In this document: positions 1 through 7,155 of the stretch, piece by piece
Layout of the letters: the number at the start of each line of letters is the position of its first letter
Position numbering within the stretch: the stretch's first letter is position 1
NCBI GenBank assembly: GCA_025463925.1
Contig: JAODBK010000080.1
Location: 44,388 to 108,387, forward strand
DNA: 64,000 bases
Origin: Acidimicrobiales bacterium
GTDB taxonomy: Bacteria; Actinomycetota; Acidimicrobiia; Acidimicrobiales; AC-14
Direction: 5' to 3'
Made by a program: the position numbers and the translations under genes
Notes under the pieces: generated by a model
The model's input: only the letters and a program-made list of their open reading frames with translations
Databases searched by the model: none
What the model was told of the DNA's origin: nothing

Positions 1-28
1 ACGGCATCGTCCGACATACTCGGCTCGC

Positions 29-1669
29 ATGACGGAGGCCGAACGCGTGGATGACCGCCGCTGGTGGACGCTCGGCGTGCTGTGCCTCAGCCTGCTCATC
101 GTCTTCGTCGGGAACTCGAGCCTCAACGTCGCCATCCCGACGCTGTCGCGAGACCTGCACGCGTCGACGTCGCAGCTGCAGTGGGTCGTCGCCGCCTACT
201 CGTTGGTCTTCGCCGGCCTGCTGTTCACCGCCGGCGCGATCGGCGACCGGTTCGGCCGCAAGGGAGCGTTGCAACTCGGGCTCGCCGGGTTCCTCGCCGG
301 CGTGGCGTTGGCATCGGCGTCGACTGCGATGTGGCAGCTGATCGCATGTCGCGCGCTCATGGGCGCGTGCGCGGCATTCATCATGCCGTCGACGTTGTCG
401 ATCCTCGTCAACGTGTTCCCGCCGGAGGAGCGGACCAAGGCCATCGCCGTCTGGGCCGGCGTCACCGGCGCCGCCGGCGCCATCGGGCCCGTCGCCAGCG
501 GCTGGTTGCTCGGGCACTTCTGGTTCGGCTCGGTGTTCCTCATCAACGTCCCGATCATCGTCATGGCGCTCGCGCTGGGCGCCTTCCTCGTCCCGAAGTC
601 GAAGGACCCGGAGCAGGCCGAGCTCGACCTCGTCGGCGCCGGATTGTCGATCGTGGGGATCTCGGCACTCGTCTACGGGCTCATCCAGGCGCCCGACAAG
701 GGCTGGTCGAGCACTGAGACGACCGCGGCGTTCGTCATCGGCGTCGTCGTCATCGCCCTGTTCGTGGTGTGGGAATCGCGCGTCGACCAGCCGATGCTCG
801 ACATGAGCTACTTCCGCAACCGCGCGTTCAGCACCGCCACCGGTGGGATGATCCTGGTGTTCCTGTCGATGTTCGGCGTGATGTTCCTCGTCACGCAGTA
901 CTTCCAGCTCATCCTCGGCTACAGCCCGCTCTCCGCCGCCCTCCGGTTCGTCCCGATGGCACCCATCATGATGATCGTCTCGCCGCTGACCCCCCGGATC
1001 ATCGCCCGCCTCGGCGCCAACCGGACCGTGGCCACCGGCATGGCGCTCGTCTCCGTCGGGTTCGTGCTGCTCGCGTTCCTCGCCGTGGACACGTCGTACC
1101 TCTACGTGCTCCTGTGCGTGTTCTTCCTCATGAGCGGCATCGCGCTCACCATGTCGCCCATGACGGCCGCGATCATGTCGGCGGTTCCCCCACGCCGGGC
1201 CGGCGCCGGATCGGCCATGAACGACGCCACCCGCGAGCTCGGCGCGGCCCTCGGCGTGGCCGTGCTCGGCAGTGTCGCCGCCTCGCGCTACAGCGCCGGC
1301 ATCAAGGGCGCCGTCGCCCAGCTCGCGCCGGCCGACCAGGCCGCATCGCGATCCTCCCTCGGCGGCGCGCTGCAGACCGCCTCGCGACTGCCCCAGGCGA
1401 CCGCGACCCGGCTCGTCAGTGCCGCTGACCACGCGTTCGTCTCCGGCATGCACTTCGCGGCCATCACCGGTGCGGTCCTGGCGGCGTGCGCGTCGCTGCT
1501 GGTGATGCGCTTCCTGCCCCGCCAGATCGCCCAGCACGGCGCGGTCCGCGGTGCGCTCGAGGCCGCGGAGGACATGGCGGCGCTCGGCCTCGCCGGCATC
1601 CCGCCCGTGTTCGCCGACTCGCCCGACGACCGCACCCGAGCCGCAGCCGTCACCGGCCCGCACGCGTGA
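29..1669 (+). CDS. MFS drug exporter, DHA2 (EmrB/QacA) family
   Basis: Predicted proton-driven multidrug efflux protein of the inner membrane, 546 aa, the usual size for 14-helix DHA2 transporters. Hydrophobic helices begin at about residue 13. The MFS loop 2-3 motif GDRFGRK is at residues 72-78 and is followed by regularly spaced helices to about residue 495. The C-terminal 50 residues are hydrophilic. The ATG at 29 is close to the window edge and there is room for little else upstream. Its stop overlaps the GTG of the flavin reductase by 4 bases, so the two are likely co-translated. The substrate cannot be told from sequence. Confidence 0.9.
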   Translation: MTEAERVDDRRWWTLGVLCLSLLIVFVGNSSLNVAIPTLSRDLHASTSQLQWVVAAYSLVFAGLLFTAGAIGDRFGRKGALQLGLAGFLAGVALASASTAMWQLIACRALMGACAAFIMPSTLSILVNVFPPEERTKAIAVWAGVTGAAGAIGPVASGWLLGHFWFGSVFLINVPIIVMALALGAFLVPKSKDPEQAELDLVGAGLSIVGISALVYGLIQAPDKGWSSTETTAAFVIGVVVIALFVVWESRVDQPMLDMSYFRNRAFSTATGGMILVFLSMFGVMFLVTQYFQLILGYSPLSAALRFVPMAPIMMIVSPLTPRIIARLGANRTVATGMALVSVGFVLLAFLAVDTSYLYVLLCVFFLMSGIALTMSPMTAAIMSAVPPRRAGAGSAMNDATRELGAALGVAVLGSVAASRYSAGIKGAVAQLAPADQAASRSSLGGALQTASRLPQATATRLVSAADHAFVSGMHFAAITGAVLAACASLLVMRFLPRQIAQHGAVRGALEAAEDMAALGLAGIPPVFADSPDDRTRAAAVTGPHA

Positions 1670-2259
1670 GATCCGTGCTCCTTCAGGTCATCACCGGCAC
1701 GACCCGAGAGGGACGCTTCAGCGAGCGGGTCGCGGCATGGGTGGCGGAACGCCTCGCAGCTCGCGACGATTTCGCCATCGAGCTCGTCGATCTGCGTGAC
1801 CATCCGCTGCCGTTCTTCGATGGCGTATCGCCGGCGAGGACCGGTCGCGAGTACCCGCGCGAAGACGTCGCCCGACTCGGCCAGACCATCGATCGGGCCG
1901 ACGGCTACGTCGTGCTCACCGGCGAGTACAACCACGGCTATCCCGCGGTGCTCAAGAACGCCATGGACTGGACCTTCGTCGAGTGGCGGCGCAAGCCGAT
2001 CAACTTCGTCGGCTGGGGCAACGTCGGTGGGGCCCGGGCGATCGAGCAGCTCCGGCAGGTCGCGATCGAGTTCGAGATGGCGCCGCTGCGCCACGCGGTG
2101 CACATCCTCCCCGACATCCTGATCGCCGCCCGCCAGGCGGAGGATCCCGACGACCGGTCGGTGTTCGGCCCACTCGAGGCGAAGCTCGGCCTCCTGGCCG
2201 ACGACCTCGCCTGGTGGGCCAGGACGCTGGCCGCCGGCCGCGACGGCGAGACCGAGTGA
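1666..2259 (+). CDS. NADPH-dependent FMN reductase family protein
   Basis: Flavodoxin-like NAD(P)H:flavin oxidoreductase, 197 aa from the GTG at 1666. The N-terminal strand and loop ITGTTREGRFSE (about residues 9-20) is the FMN phosphate-binding loop. The second hallmark, GEYNHGYPAVLKNAMDW, lies near residues 86-102. Start choice: GTG 1666 gives a GTGA overlap with the MFS stop; GTG 1675 is an alternative three codons in. The stop overlaps the next ATG (TGATG), so MFS, reductase and the MDMPI-like gene form an operon. The physiological electron acceptor is unknown. Confidence 0.88.
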   Translation: MRSVLLQVITGTTREGRFSERVAAWVAERLAARDDFAIELVDLRDHPLPFFDGVSPARTGREYPREDVARLGQTIDRADGYVVLTGEYNHGYPAVLKNAMDWTFVEWRRKPINFVGWGNVGGARAIEQLRQVAIEFEMAPLRHAVHILPDILIAARQAEDPDDRSVFGPLEAKLGLLADDLAWWARTLAAGRDGETE

Positions 2260-3041
2260 TGGCCGCCTCGTCGTCGTCGCCGCTCGATGCCTCCCTCGCC
2301 GCCGTGCGGTCGTCGGCGAAGCTGCTCGCAGGACTGGTCACGCCGCTCGACGACGAGCAGCTCATGTTGCCGGCCTACCCGACCGAGTGGAGCATCGCCG
2401 ACGTGCTGTCGCACATCGGTTCCGGCGCCGTCATCTTCCAACGCCGCCTCGACGATGCGCTGGGCGACGAGCAGTCACCCGACGATTTCGCGCCGTCGGT
2501 GTGGGACACGTGGAACGCCAAGTCACCGCGCCGGAAAGCCGACGACGCCTTGGCCGCCGATCGCGCGCTGATCGACCGCGTCGACTCGCTGACCGACGCC
2601 GAACGGGCTCGCTTCCGCGTCGCCATGGGCCCGATGACGTTCGACCTGACCGGGTTCATCGGCCTCCGCCTCAACGAGCACGTGCTCCACACGTGGGACG
2701 TCAACGTCACGCTCGACCCGTCCGCCGTCCTTCCGCCCAACGCGGCCACACTGGTCGTCAAGGAGCTCGGCCTCATCGCGCAGTACACCGCGACGGCGAC
2801 CGGCGCCACCCGCACCATCACCGTCCGCACCACCGCGCCGACCTGCCAGTTCACGATCGACCTGACTCCCGACGCCGTCACGTTCTCGCCGGGCGCGACC
2901 GAAAGGGACCCGGATCTGACACTTCCGGCGGAAGCGTTCGTCCGGCTCGTCTACGGACGCCTCGATCCGCAGCACACCCCGGCACTCGACGGCGATCTGA
3001 CCGCGCTCGACGATCTCCGCCACGTGTTCCCCGGCCCGTAA
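2259..3041 (+). CDS. Maleylpyruvate isomerase-family (MDMPI/DinB-like) protein
   Basis: A 260-aa protein of the TIGR03083-like family, predicted metal-dependent and possibly mycothiol-dependent. The N-terminal four-helix DinB-type domain carries a likely metal triad: His52 (VLSHIG), and His141 and His144 in NEHVLHTWD. The C-terminal part resembles the sterol-carrier-like domain of MDMPI proteins. ATG 2259 overlaps the preceding stop by one base. The family is common in actinobacteria, where mycothiol replaces glutathione. Neighbours (efflux, flavin reductase) hint at detoxification, but no substrate can be assigned. Confidence 0.82.
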   Translation: MAASSSSPLDASLAAVRSSAKLLAGLVTPLDDEQLMLPAYPTEWSIADVLSHIGSGAVIFQRRLDDALGDEQSPDDFAPSVWDTWNAKSPRRKADDALAADRALIDRVDSLTDAERARFRVAMGPMTFDLTGFIGLRLNEHVLHTWDVNVTLDPSAVLPPNAATLVVKELGLIAQYTATATGATRTITVRTTAPTCQFTIDLTPDAVTFSPGATERDPDLTLPAEAFVRLVYGRLDPQHTPALDGDLTALDDLRHVFPGP

Positions 3042-3063
3042 CGGCTCACGCCTGGGTCACCGT

Positions 3064-3104
3064 CTTGGACCGTTCCGCACGCCCACCGTGCGTTCCCGTC
3101 CAAG
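3064..3104. terminator. Imperfect hairpin after MDMPI-like gene
   Basis: Arms CTTGGAC (3064-3070)/GTCCAAG (3098-3104) and CGCACG (3076-3081)/CGTGCG (3087-3092) pair around an internal loop and a 5-base apex. It lies 22 bases after the upstream stop and has no following T-run. A role as terminator or mRNA end is inferred. Confidence 0.4.
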
Positions 3105-3150
3105 TCGCGACCGACAACGGGCCGCCGGTGATCCCGGGTGGCGCGCGATT

Positions 3151-3187
3151 CGTATCCGAACGCACCGCCCGCGTGCGTTCGGATACG
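3151..3187. terminator. Perfect 15-bp hairpin
   Basis: CGTATCCGAACGCAC (3151-3165) pairs perfectly with 3173-3187 around a 7-base loop. There is no adjacent T-run. It sits between convergent genes (MDMPI-like forward, GYD reverse), which suits a bidirectional transcription end. Confidence 0.5.
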
Positions 3188-3259
3188 CATCAGAGCGTCG
3201 TCGTGAGGGACCGCTTGTCGCGGGGGCCTCTTCTGTTCCCCTAGGATTGGTGGACCTGG

Positions 3260-3279
3260 GGTGTCATTGTACGAACACC
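3260..3279 (+). repeat. 20-bp inverted repeat, arm A
   Basis: GGTGTCATTGTACGAACACC, an exact reverse complement of 3865-3884. The two arms enclose the GYD gene (about 585 bases between them). This arm is preceded by CCTGG and the other, read on its own strand, by GCCT, so similarity extends slightly. Could be recombination sites or a duplicated operator. Confidence 0.75.
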
Positions 3280-3410
3280 CCATACAGCGTCATCGCCGGG
3301 CCCGTGACAACCATGTCGGCGCCAAACACGGCGCTCCGCGGAGGCGACGGAGATCGGTAGGCCAAGACACTGCGGCGCCTGCCTATGCCGTCCGGCCGCA
3401 GCGTGCGCGA

Positions 3411-3737
3411 CTACGCGCCGGGCGGTCGGTACTTGAGTTGCTCTGCCTTGCGCAAGGCGTCCAACGTTTCGTCGACCGACAGTAGGACGGTCGTCTCGAA
3501 CGAGCTGAGCGCACCGCCGCCCCCAATCGCGAGCGCAACCGCTGCCATGGACACGTTGTCGGGGGCCTCCCACAGGTTGTAGCCGTCGTGTTCGCCGAAC
3601 GCGTACCAGAACCCGTGGAGCTTCCCACCAACCGACTCGATGTACGACTGGGCAGCCGCTCGGCGGTCCTCAGGGTTGCGGATCAATCTGGCCCAAGTCT
3701 CCGGCGTGTAACTGAACCTCGATAGGTAGAGCGGCAT
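3411..3737 (-). CDS. GYD domain-containing protein
   Basis: Small 108-aa alpha/beta protein matching the GYD family: MPLYLSRFSYTPETWARL at the start, then GGKLHGFWYAFGEHDGYN and a late TTVLLSVDE segment, in the family order. The family has a ferredoxin-like dimeric fold and no settled function. The start at 3737 is chosen because a strong Shine-Dalgarno GAAGGAGAG lies just upstream; an upstream in-frame ATG at 3824 lacks one. It stands alone between the arms of a 20-bp inverted repeat and close to tRNA-Val. Confidence 0.82.
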   Translation of the reverse strand: MPLYLSRFSYTPETWARLIRNPEDRRAAAQSYIESVGGKLHGFWYAFGEHDGYNLWEAPDNVSMAAVALAIGGGGALSSFETTVLLSVDETLDALRKAEQLKYRPPGA

Positions 3738-3864
3738 CGTCTCTCCTTCTCGCTGCCGACCAGGGCCGAGCCGGGGTCGAGCGTCCAAGTATGACCTGCT
3801 CGCGACACGGGACGACGAGCTCATCAGCGCAATAGATGTGGCGCCATGGGAGCTGCAATCTGGC

Positions 3865-3884
3865 GGTGTTCGTACAATGACACC
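3865..3884 (-). repeat. 20-bp inverted repeat, arm B
   Basis: Exact reverse complement of 3260-3279. It lies 128 bases upstream of the GYD start and 35 bases beyond the 3' end of tRNA-Val, so it could sit in the GYD promoter region or mark the edge of an inserted or inverted segment. Confidence 0.75.
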
Positions 3885-3918
3885 AGGCCAGAGACGAACT
3901 CGTTGGTCAACGTCGTCG

Positions 3919-3991
3919 TGGGCGCTGAGGGGCTCGAACCCCCGACCCCGTCCTTGTAAAAGACGTGCTCTACCGGCTGAGCTAAGCGCCC
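3919..3991 (-). tRNA. tRNA-Val (anticodon UAC)
   Basis: Read on the minus strand, a 73-base cloverleaf: acceptor GGGCGCT/AGCGCCC, D stem GCTC/GAGC, anticodon stem CGTCT/GGACG around loop TTTACAA (anticodon TAC, position 33 T), T arm with TTCGAGC loop, discriminator A. CCA is not encoded. Strongly resembles the bacterial tRNA-Val(UAC) anticodon arm. Confidence 0.95.
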
Positions 3992-4078
3992 GGGTTGGGC
4001 CATGGTAGGCGGCGACAACGCGGGGACAACGCGGCAGCCGAGTGGCGCCCGGTGGCCGGCGGCCAGGAAGATGACGGC

Positions 4079-5311
4079 GTGTCAGACCAACCCGCTCCCC
4101 TCGCCGGCATCCGCGTCATCGAGAGCTCGTTGCTCGGGCCGGGCGCCATCACCTCGCACCTGGCCGACCTGGGCGCCGATGTCATCAAGGTCGAGCCGCC
4201 GCAGGGTGACTACATCCGCGAGATGACGTGGCCGATCATCGAGGGCAACTCGCTGCTCCACCTCCACATCCACCGCAGCAAGCGCAGCGTCGTGCTCGAC
4301 CTGCGGACGCCGGAGGGAGTCGAGGTGTACCTCGACCTCGCCCGCAACGCCGATGCGGTCGTCGAGGCCATGCGGCCGGGCGCGCTGGCCAAGCGCGGTC
4401 TCGGCTACGACAAGCTCAAGGCGGTCAACCCACGCATCGTCTTCTGCACGATCTCGGGCTACGGCATGACCGGCCCCTACCGCGATCTGCCGTCGCACGG
4501 CATCGCGTACGACACGTGGGCCGGGCTGGTGCCGCCGGCCTACGACGAGGAGGGCTTCTGCTACCTCCCCGAACACCCGTCGATGGGCATCCACGCCGGG
4601 CCGCTGTTCGGGTCGTTCGCCATCCTCGCCGGCATCCTCCGGGCGCGCGAGCACGGCGTCGGCTGCCAGATGGAAGTCGCGCAGTCCGACGCCGCGGCGT
4701 ACATGGACTGGTACCGCATCGAGACCTACAAGGCCTACGAGCGCCCGCAGTCCGAGGTCACCGGCAACAAGTCCGACAACTACGAGCGACGGGCACCGGG
4801 CACCGCGGGAATGAAGTCCGGCGTGCGCTACCAGATGTACGAGTCGGCGGACTCGCACATCTTGTTCATGGCGTCGGAGCAGGCGTTCTGGAAGAACTTC
4901 TGCGAGATGGTCGGGCGGACGGACATGTTCGAGCGCTGGCCGGGCTCGAAGTACGCCGACCACGCGCCCGGCAACCGCGAGATGCAGGCCGAGCTGCGCG
5001 ACATCTTCAAGACGAAGAGCAGCCAGGAGTGGGTCAGGCTCGGCGAGGAGCACAACGTCCCGATCGCGCCGGTGAACACGTCGAAGACGATCGCCGACGA
5101 CCCGCAGTTCCAGGACCGACTGCCGTGGATCCCGGCGTCGACGCTCGGCGCCGACGAGCTGCCGTTCCCGGTGAAGTTCATGGACGCGCCGGTGCCCGAG
5201 CCCAGCCACGCGCCGACCGTCGGCCAGCACACCGACGAGGTGCTGTCCGGTGTGCTGGGCTACGACGACGAGTGCATGGCGGCGCTGCGCGAGGCCAAGG
5301 CGCTCGGCTAG
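4079..5311 (+). CDS. CaiB/BaiF family III CoA-transferase
   Basis: Transfers CoA between acyl-CoA donors and carboxylic acids; 410 aa, the usual size. The opening LAGIRVIESSLLGPGAITSH and LADLGADVIKVEPP are the family's N-terminal signature. The catalytic Asp is probably Asp204 in VAQSDAAAYM. GTG 4079 is chosen because AGGAAG lies 8 bases upstream and the family begins close to it; the in-frame ATG at 3995 would add 28 unrelated residues. Two NTF2-like genes, an acyl-CoA ligase and an amidohydrolase follow, suggesting a catabolic pathway for an organic acid. Substrate not predictable. Confidence 0.9.
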   Translation: MSDQPAPLAGIRVIESSLLGPGAITSHLADLGADVIKVEPPQGDYIREMTWPIIEGNSLLHLHIHRSKRSVVLDLRTPEGVEVYLDLARNADAVVEAMRPGALAKRGLGYDKLKAVNPRIVFCTISGYGMTGPYRDLPSHGIAYDTWAGLVPPAYDEEGFCYLPEHPSMGIHAGPLFGSFAILAGILRAREHGVGCQMEVAQSDAAAYMDWYRIETYKAYERPQSEVTGNKSDNYERRAPGTAGMKSGVRYQMYESADSHILFMASEQAFWKNFCEMVGRTDMFERWPGSKYADHAPGNREMQAELRDIFKTKSSQEWVRLGEEHNVPIAPVNTSKTIADDPQFQDRLPWIPASTLGADELPFPVKFMDAPVPEPSHAPTVGQHTDEVLSGVLGYDDECMAALREAKALG

Positions 5312-5318
5312 CCCGGCG

Positions 5319-5663
5319 GTGTCCGCATCCACCGTCATCGAGCGCTTCCTCTCGGCCATGACCGCCCACGACTGGGAGGCGATGGGTGACTGCGTCACCG
5401 ACGACGTGCACCGCGTCGGTCCCTACGGCGACGTGTACGACGGCAGGGCCGAGTACGTCGAGTTCATCTCGAAGCTGTTGCCGACGCTGCCGGGCTACGT
5501 CATGCAGGTCGACCGCGTGACCTACGCCGACGGCGGCCGCCTGGCATTCGCCGAGCTGAGCGAGACCGTCGACGGCACGCGCACACCGGAAGCGCTGGTG
5601 TTCGAGCTCGACGGCGACCGCATCAACCACATCGCCATCTACCTCTCGCAGGACGGGGACTGA
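5319..5663 (+). CDS. SnoaL/NTF2-like protein
   Basis: A 114-aa cone-shaped alpha+beta-fold protein. The start VSASTVIERFLSAMTAHDWE, then a GPYGDVYDGRAEYVEF segment and a C-terminal FELDGDRINHIAIYL strand, match SnoaL-like isomerases/hydratases. GTG 5319 lies 8 bases after the CaiB stop. A second NTF2-like gene starts 5 bases downstream, so the pair may form a heterodimer or act on successive intermediates. The reaction is unknown. Confidence 0.75.
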   Translation: MSASTVIERFLSAMTAHDWEAMGDCVTDDVHRVGPYGDVYDGRAEYVEFISKLLPTLPGYVMQVDRVTYADGGRLAFAELSETVDGTRTPEALVFELDGDRINHIAIYLSQDGD

Positions 5664-5667
5664 CGCC

Positions 5668-6069
5668 ATGGACTGGGACGCGTGGGCCCGCAAGGTCGAG
5701 ACCGCGGTCGACATGGAGGCCAAGGGCAACTGGAAGGGCTTGTTCGCACCCGGCGCCACGTTCGCCGACCCGGCCAACGCACCCACCGAGGACCTCCGCG
5801 ACATCGTCCGCCAGACCAAGGTGTTCCCGGACTGGACGCAGGAGATCACGTCGATCCGGGGCGGTGACGACTGGGCGGTATTCGAGTGGATCGGTCGGGC
5901 GACGTACGCGCCGCCCGACCCGTCGTCGCCGGGCCACGGCGCCGCGATCGAGATGCACGGCGCCACCATCGTCGAGGTCGACGCCGCCGGCTTGGTCACC
6001 TCGTGGCGCGACTACCTCGACCGCAAGGAGCCCGAGGACCAGATCCGCCGGGCCGCCAAGGCCCGCTGA
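5668..6069 (+). CDS. SnoaL/NTF2-like protein
   Basis: A 133-aa NTF2-like protein starting MDWDAWARKVETAVDMEAKG, with FADPANAPTEDL and a FEWIGRATY strand, ending in WRDYLDRKE. It differs clearly from the upstream NTF2-like protein, so it is not a recent duplication. The ATG at 5668 follows GGGGACTGACGCC with only a weak ribosome site, consistent with coupling to the upstream gene. It is convergent with the LivK-like gene, with 6 bases between stops. Function not assignable beyond small-molecule binding. Confidence 0.78.
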   Translation: MDWDAWARKVETAVDMEAKGNWKGLFAPGATFADPANAPTEDLRDIVRQTKVFPDWTQEITSIRGGDDWAVFEWIGRATYAPPDPSSPGHGAAIEMHGATIVEVDAAGLVTSWRDYLDRKEPEDQIRRAAKAR

Positions 6070-6075
6070 CGCCAG

Positions 6076-7134
6076 TCAGACTTGGATGGTGCGGCCGCCC
6101 TTCCAGGTGCGGAGGACGAGGTAGTCGCCTTTGAGGGCGGCGTGGTCCTGGTTGCCGAAGCCCATGAACGTGCCGTCCACGCCGCTGGCCGCCGGCATGC
6201 GCTTGATCCGCTCGAGACCGTCGCGGATGCCAGCTCGCGTGAGGTGGGCGGCGCGGGCCACCGCCTCGCCGATCAGTCGCCCCATGTCGTACGCCGCGCA
6301 GCCGATCGGGCCGCCGGCGGACGCCTTCGAGCGTTCGCGCAACGCGGCCCGCACTCGGTTCTCGTCGGCGATGCCGTCGATGTAGACCCAGCCTTCCCAC
6401 CCATCGCGCCAGTCGGGCCGGGCGTAGCCGAACATGAGCGACGAGTTGGCGACGACCGGCAGCTCCCAACCCAGCTCGGCGACCGCCAGCGCGACCGCGC
6501 GCGCCGCCACGCCGAGCCCGAGGTACACCAGCGCCTGCGGCGACGCGACCTGCAACCGCTTCGCCACCGACACCAGGTCTTCGGTGAGCGGCGAGATGGC
6601 GGCGGTGCCGACGATGTCGATCCCCAGCACACCGCACGCTTCACCGAGGTATTCGAGATAGCGGCGGCCGACCGGCGAGTTGTCATAGATCACCGCGATC
6701 GTGCGCAGGCCGACGCGGTCGATGTGTTGCGCCAGCACCACCGGCTCCTCCTCGAGCGAGCCGATCTGGTAGTGGAACATCCACTCGCTCCGGGTGAGCT
6801 CGCCGCCGGTGTAGTTGATGCACGGGACGCGCAACTCGTCCGCCAGCTCGCGGATGATGTAGCCGTTGTCGCTGATCGACGGCCCGAGGATCGCCAGCGG
6901 GCCCTGGTCGACCAAGCCGCGGAACCGCTGCTCCAGGTCGTGGGCGGTGCCCGCCGGCAGACCATCGGCCTGCACCGCGACCAGCTCGACCTCCCGATCG
7001 AGTCGGCCGGTGGCGGCGACCTCGGCCAGGCCGATCCGGACGGCCTCCTCGAACCCGGCGCCGCCGTCGTGCTGGGGGAAGTCGTAGAAGACGCCGACGA
7101 GGATCGGCTTGCCGGCTTGTCCGGGGTCGGTCAC
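6076..7134 (-). CDS. LivK-type ligand-binding protein lacking a signal peptide
   Basis: A 352-aa type I periplasmic-binding-fold protein. The N-terminal KPILVGVFYDFPQHDGGAGF, the LAILGPSISDNGYIIRELAD segment and the mid LRTIAVIYDNSPVGRRYLEY hinge region match substrate-binding proteins of branched-chain-amino-acid-type ABC transporters. Unlike those, the first 12 residues are polar with no hydrophobic segment or lipobox, so it appears cytoplasmic. No permease or ATPase is adjacent. It is divergent from the acyl-CoA ligase with 21 bases between starts. It may sense a pathway metabolite rather than serve transport; that is inference. Confidence 0.8.
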   Translation of the reverse strand: MTDPGQAGKPILVGVFYDFPQHDGGAGFEEAVRIGLAEVAATGRLDREVELVAVQADGLPAGTAHDLEQRFRGLVDQGPLAILGPSISDNGYIIRELADELRVPCINYTGGELTRSEWMFHYQIGSLEEEPVVLAQHIDRVGLRTIAVIYDNSPVGRRYLEYLGEACGVLGIDIVGTAAISPLTEDLVSVAKRLQVASPQALVYLGLGVAARAVALAVAELGWELPVVANSSLMFGYARPDWRDGWEGWVYIDGIADENRVRAALRERSKASAGGPIGCAAYDMGRLIGEAVARAAHLTRAGIRDGLERIKRMPAASGVDGTFMGFGNQDHAALKGDYLVLRTWKGGRTIQV

Positions 7135-7155
7135 CGCCGGAGTGTACTGACGCCT

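Larger units (their letters stand above)
3042..3410. other. Gene-free stretch with hairpins and an inverted-repeat arm
   Basis: Between the MDMPI-like gene and the convergent GYD gene I see no convincing coding sequence. It holds two strong hairpins (3064-3104 and 3151-3187) directly after the upstream gene and, at 3260-3279, one arm of a 20-bp inverted repeat whose other arm is at 3865-3884. Confidence 0.6.

Noticed and set aside
3260..3884. Insertion sequence bounded by the 20-bp inverted repeat
   Set aside because: The only gene inside is a GYD-domain protein; no transposase and no target-site duplication seen.
3919..3991. tRNA-Lys reading (TTT) of the minus-strand tRNA
   Set aside because: Only the register with loop TTTACAA gives a 5-bp anticodon stem; anticodon is UAC, valine.
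4082..5398. 438-codon frame on the minus strand opposite the CoA-transferase
   Set aside because: Arg/Val/Asp-rich shadow of the forward gene; no motifs, while the forward frame has full CaiB signatures.
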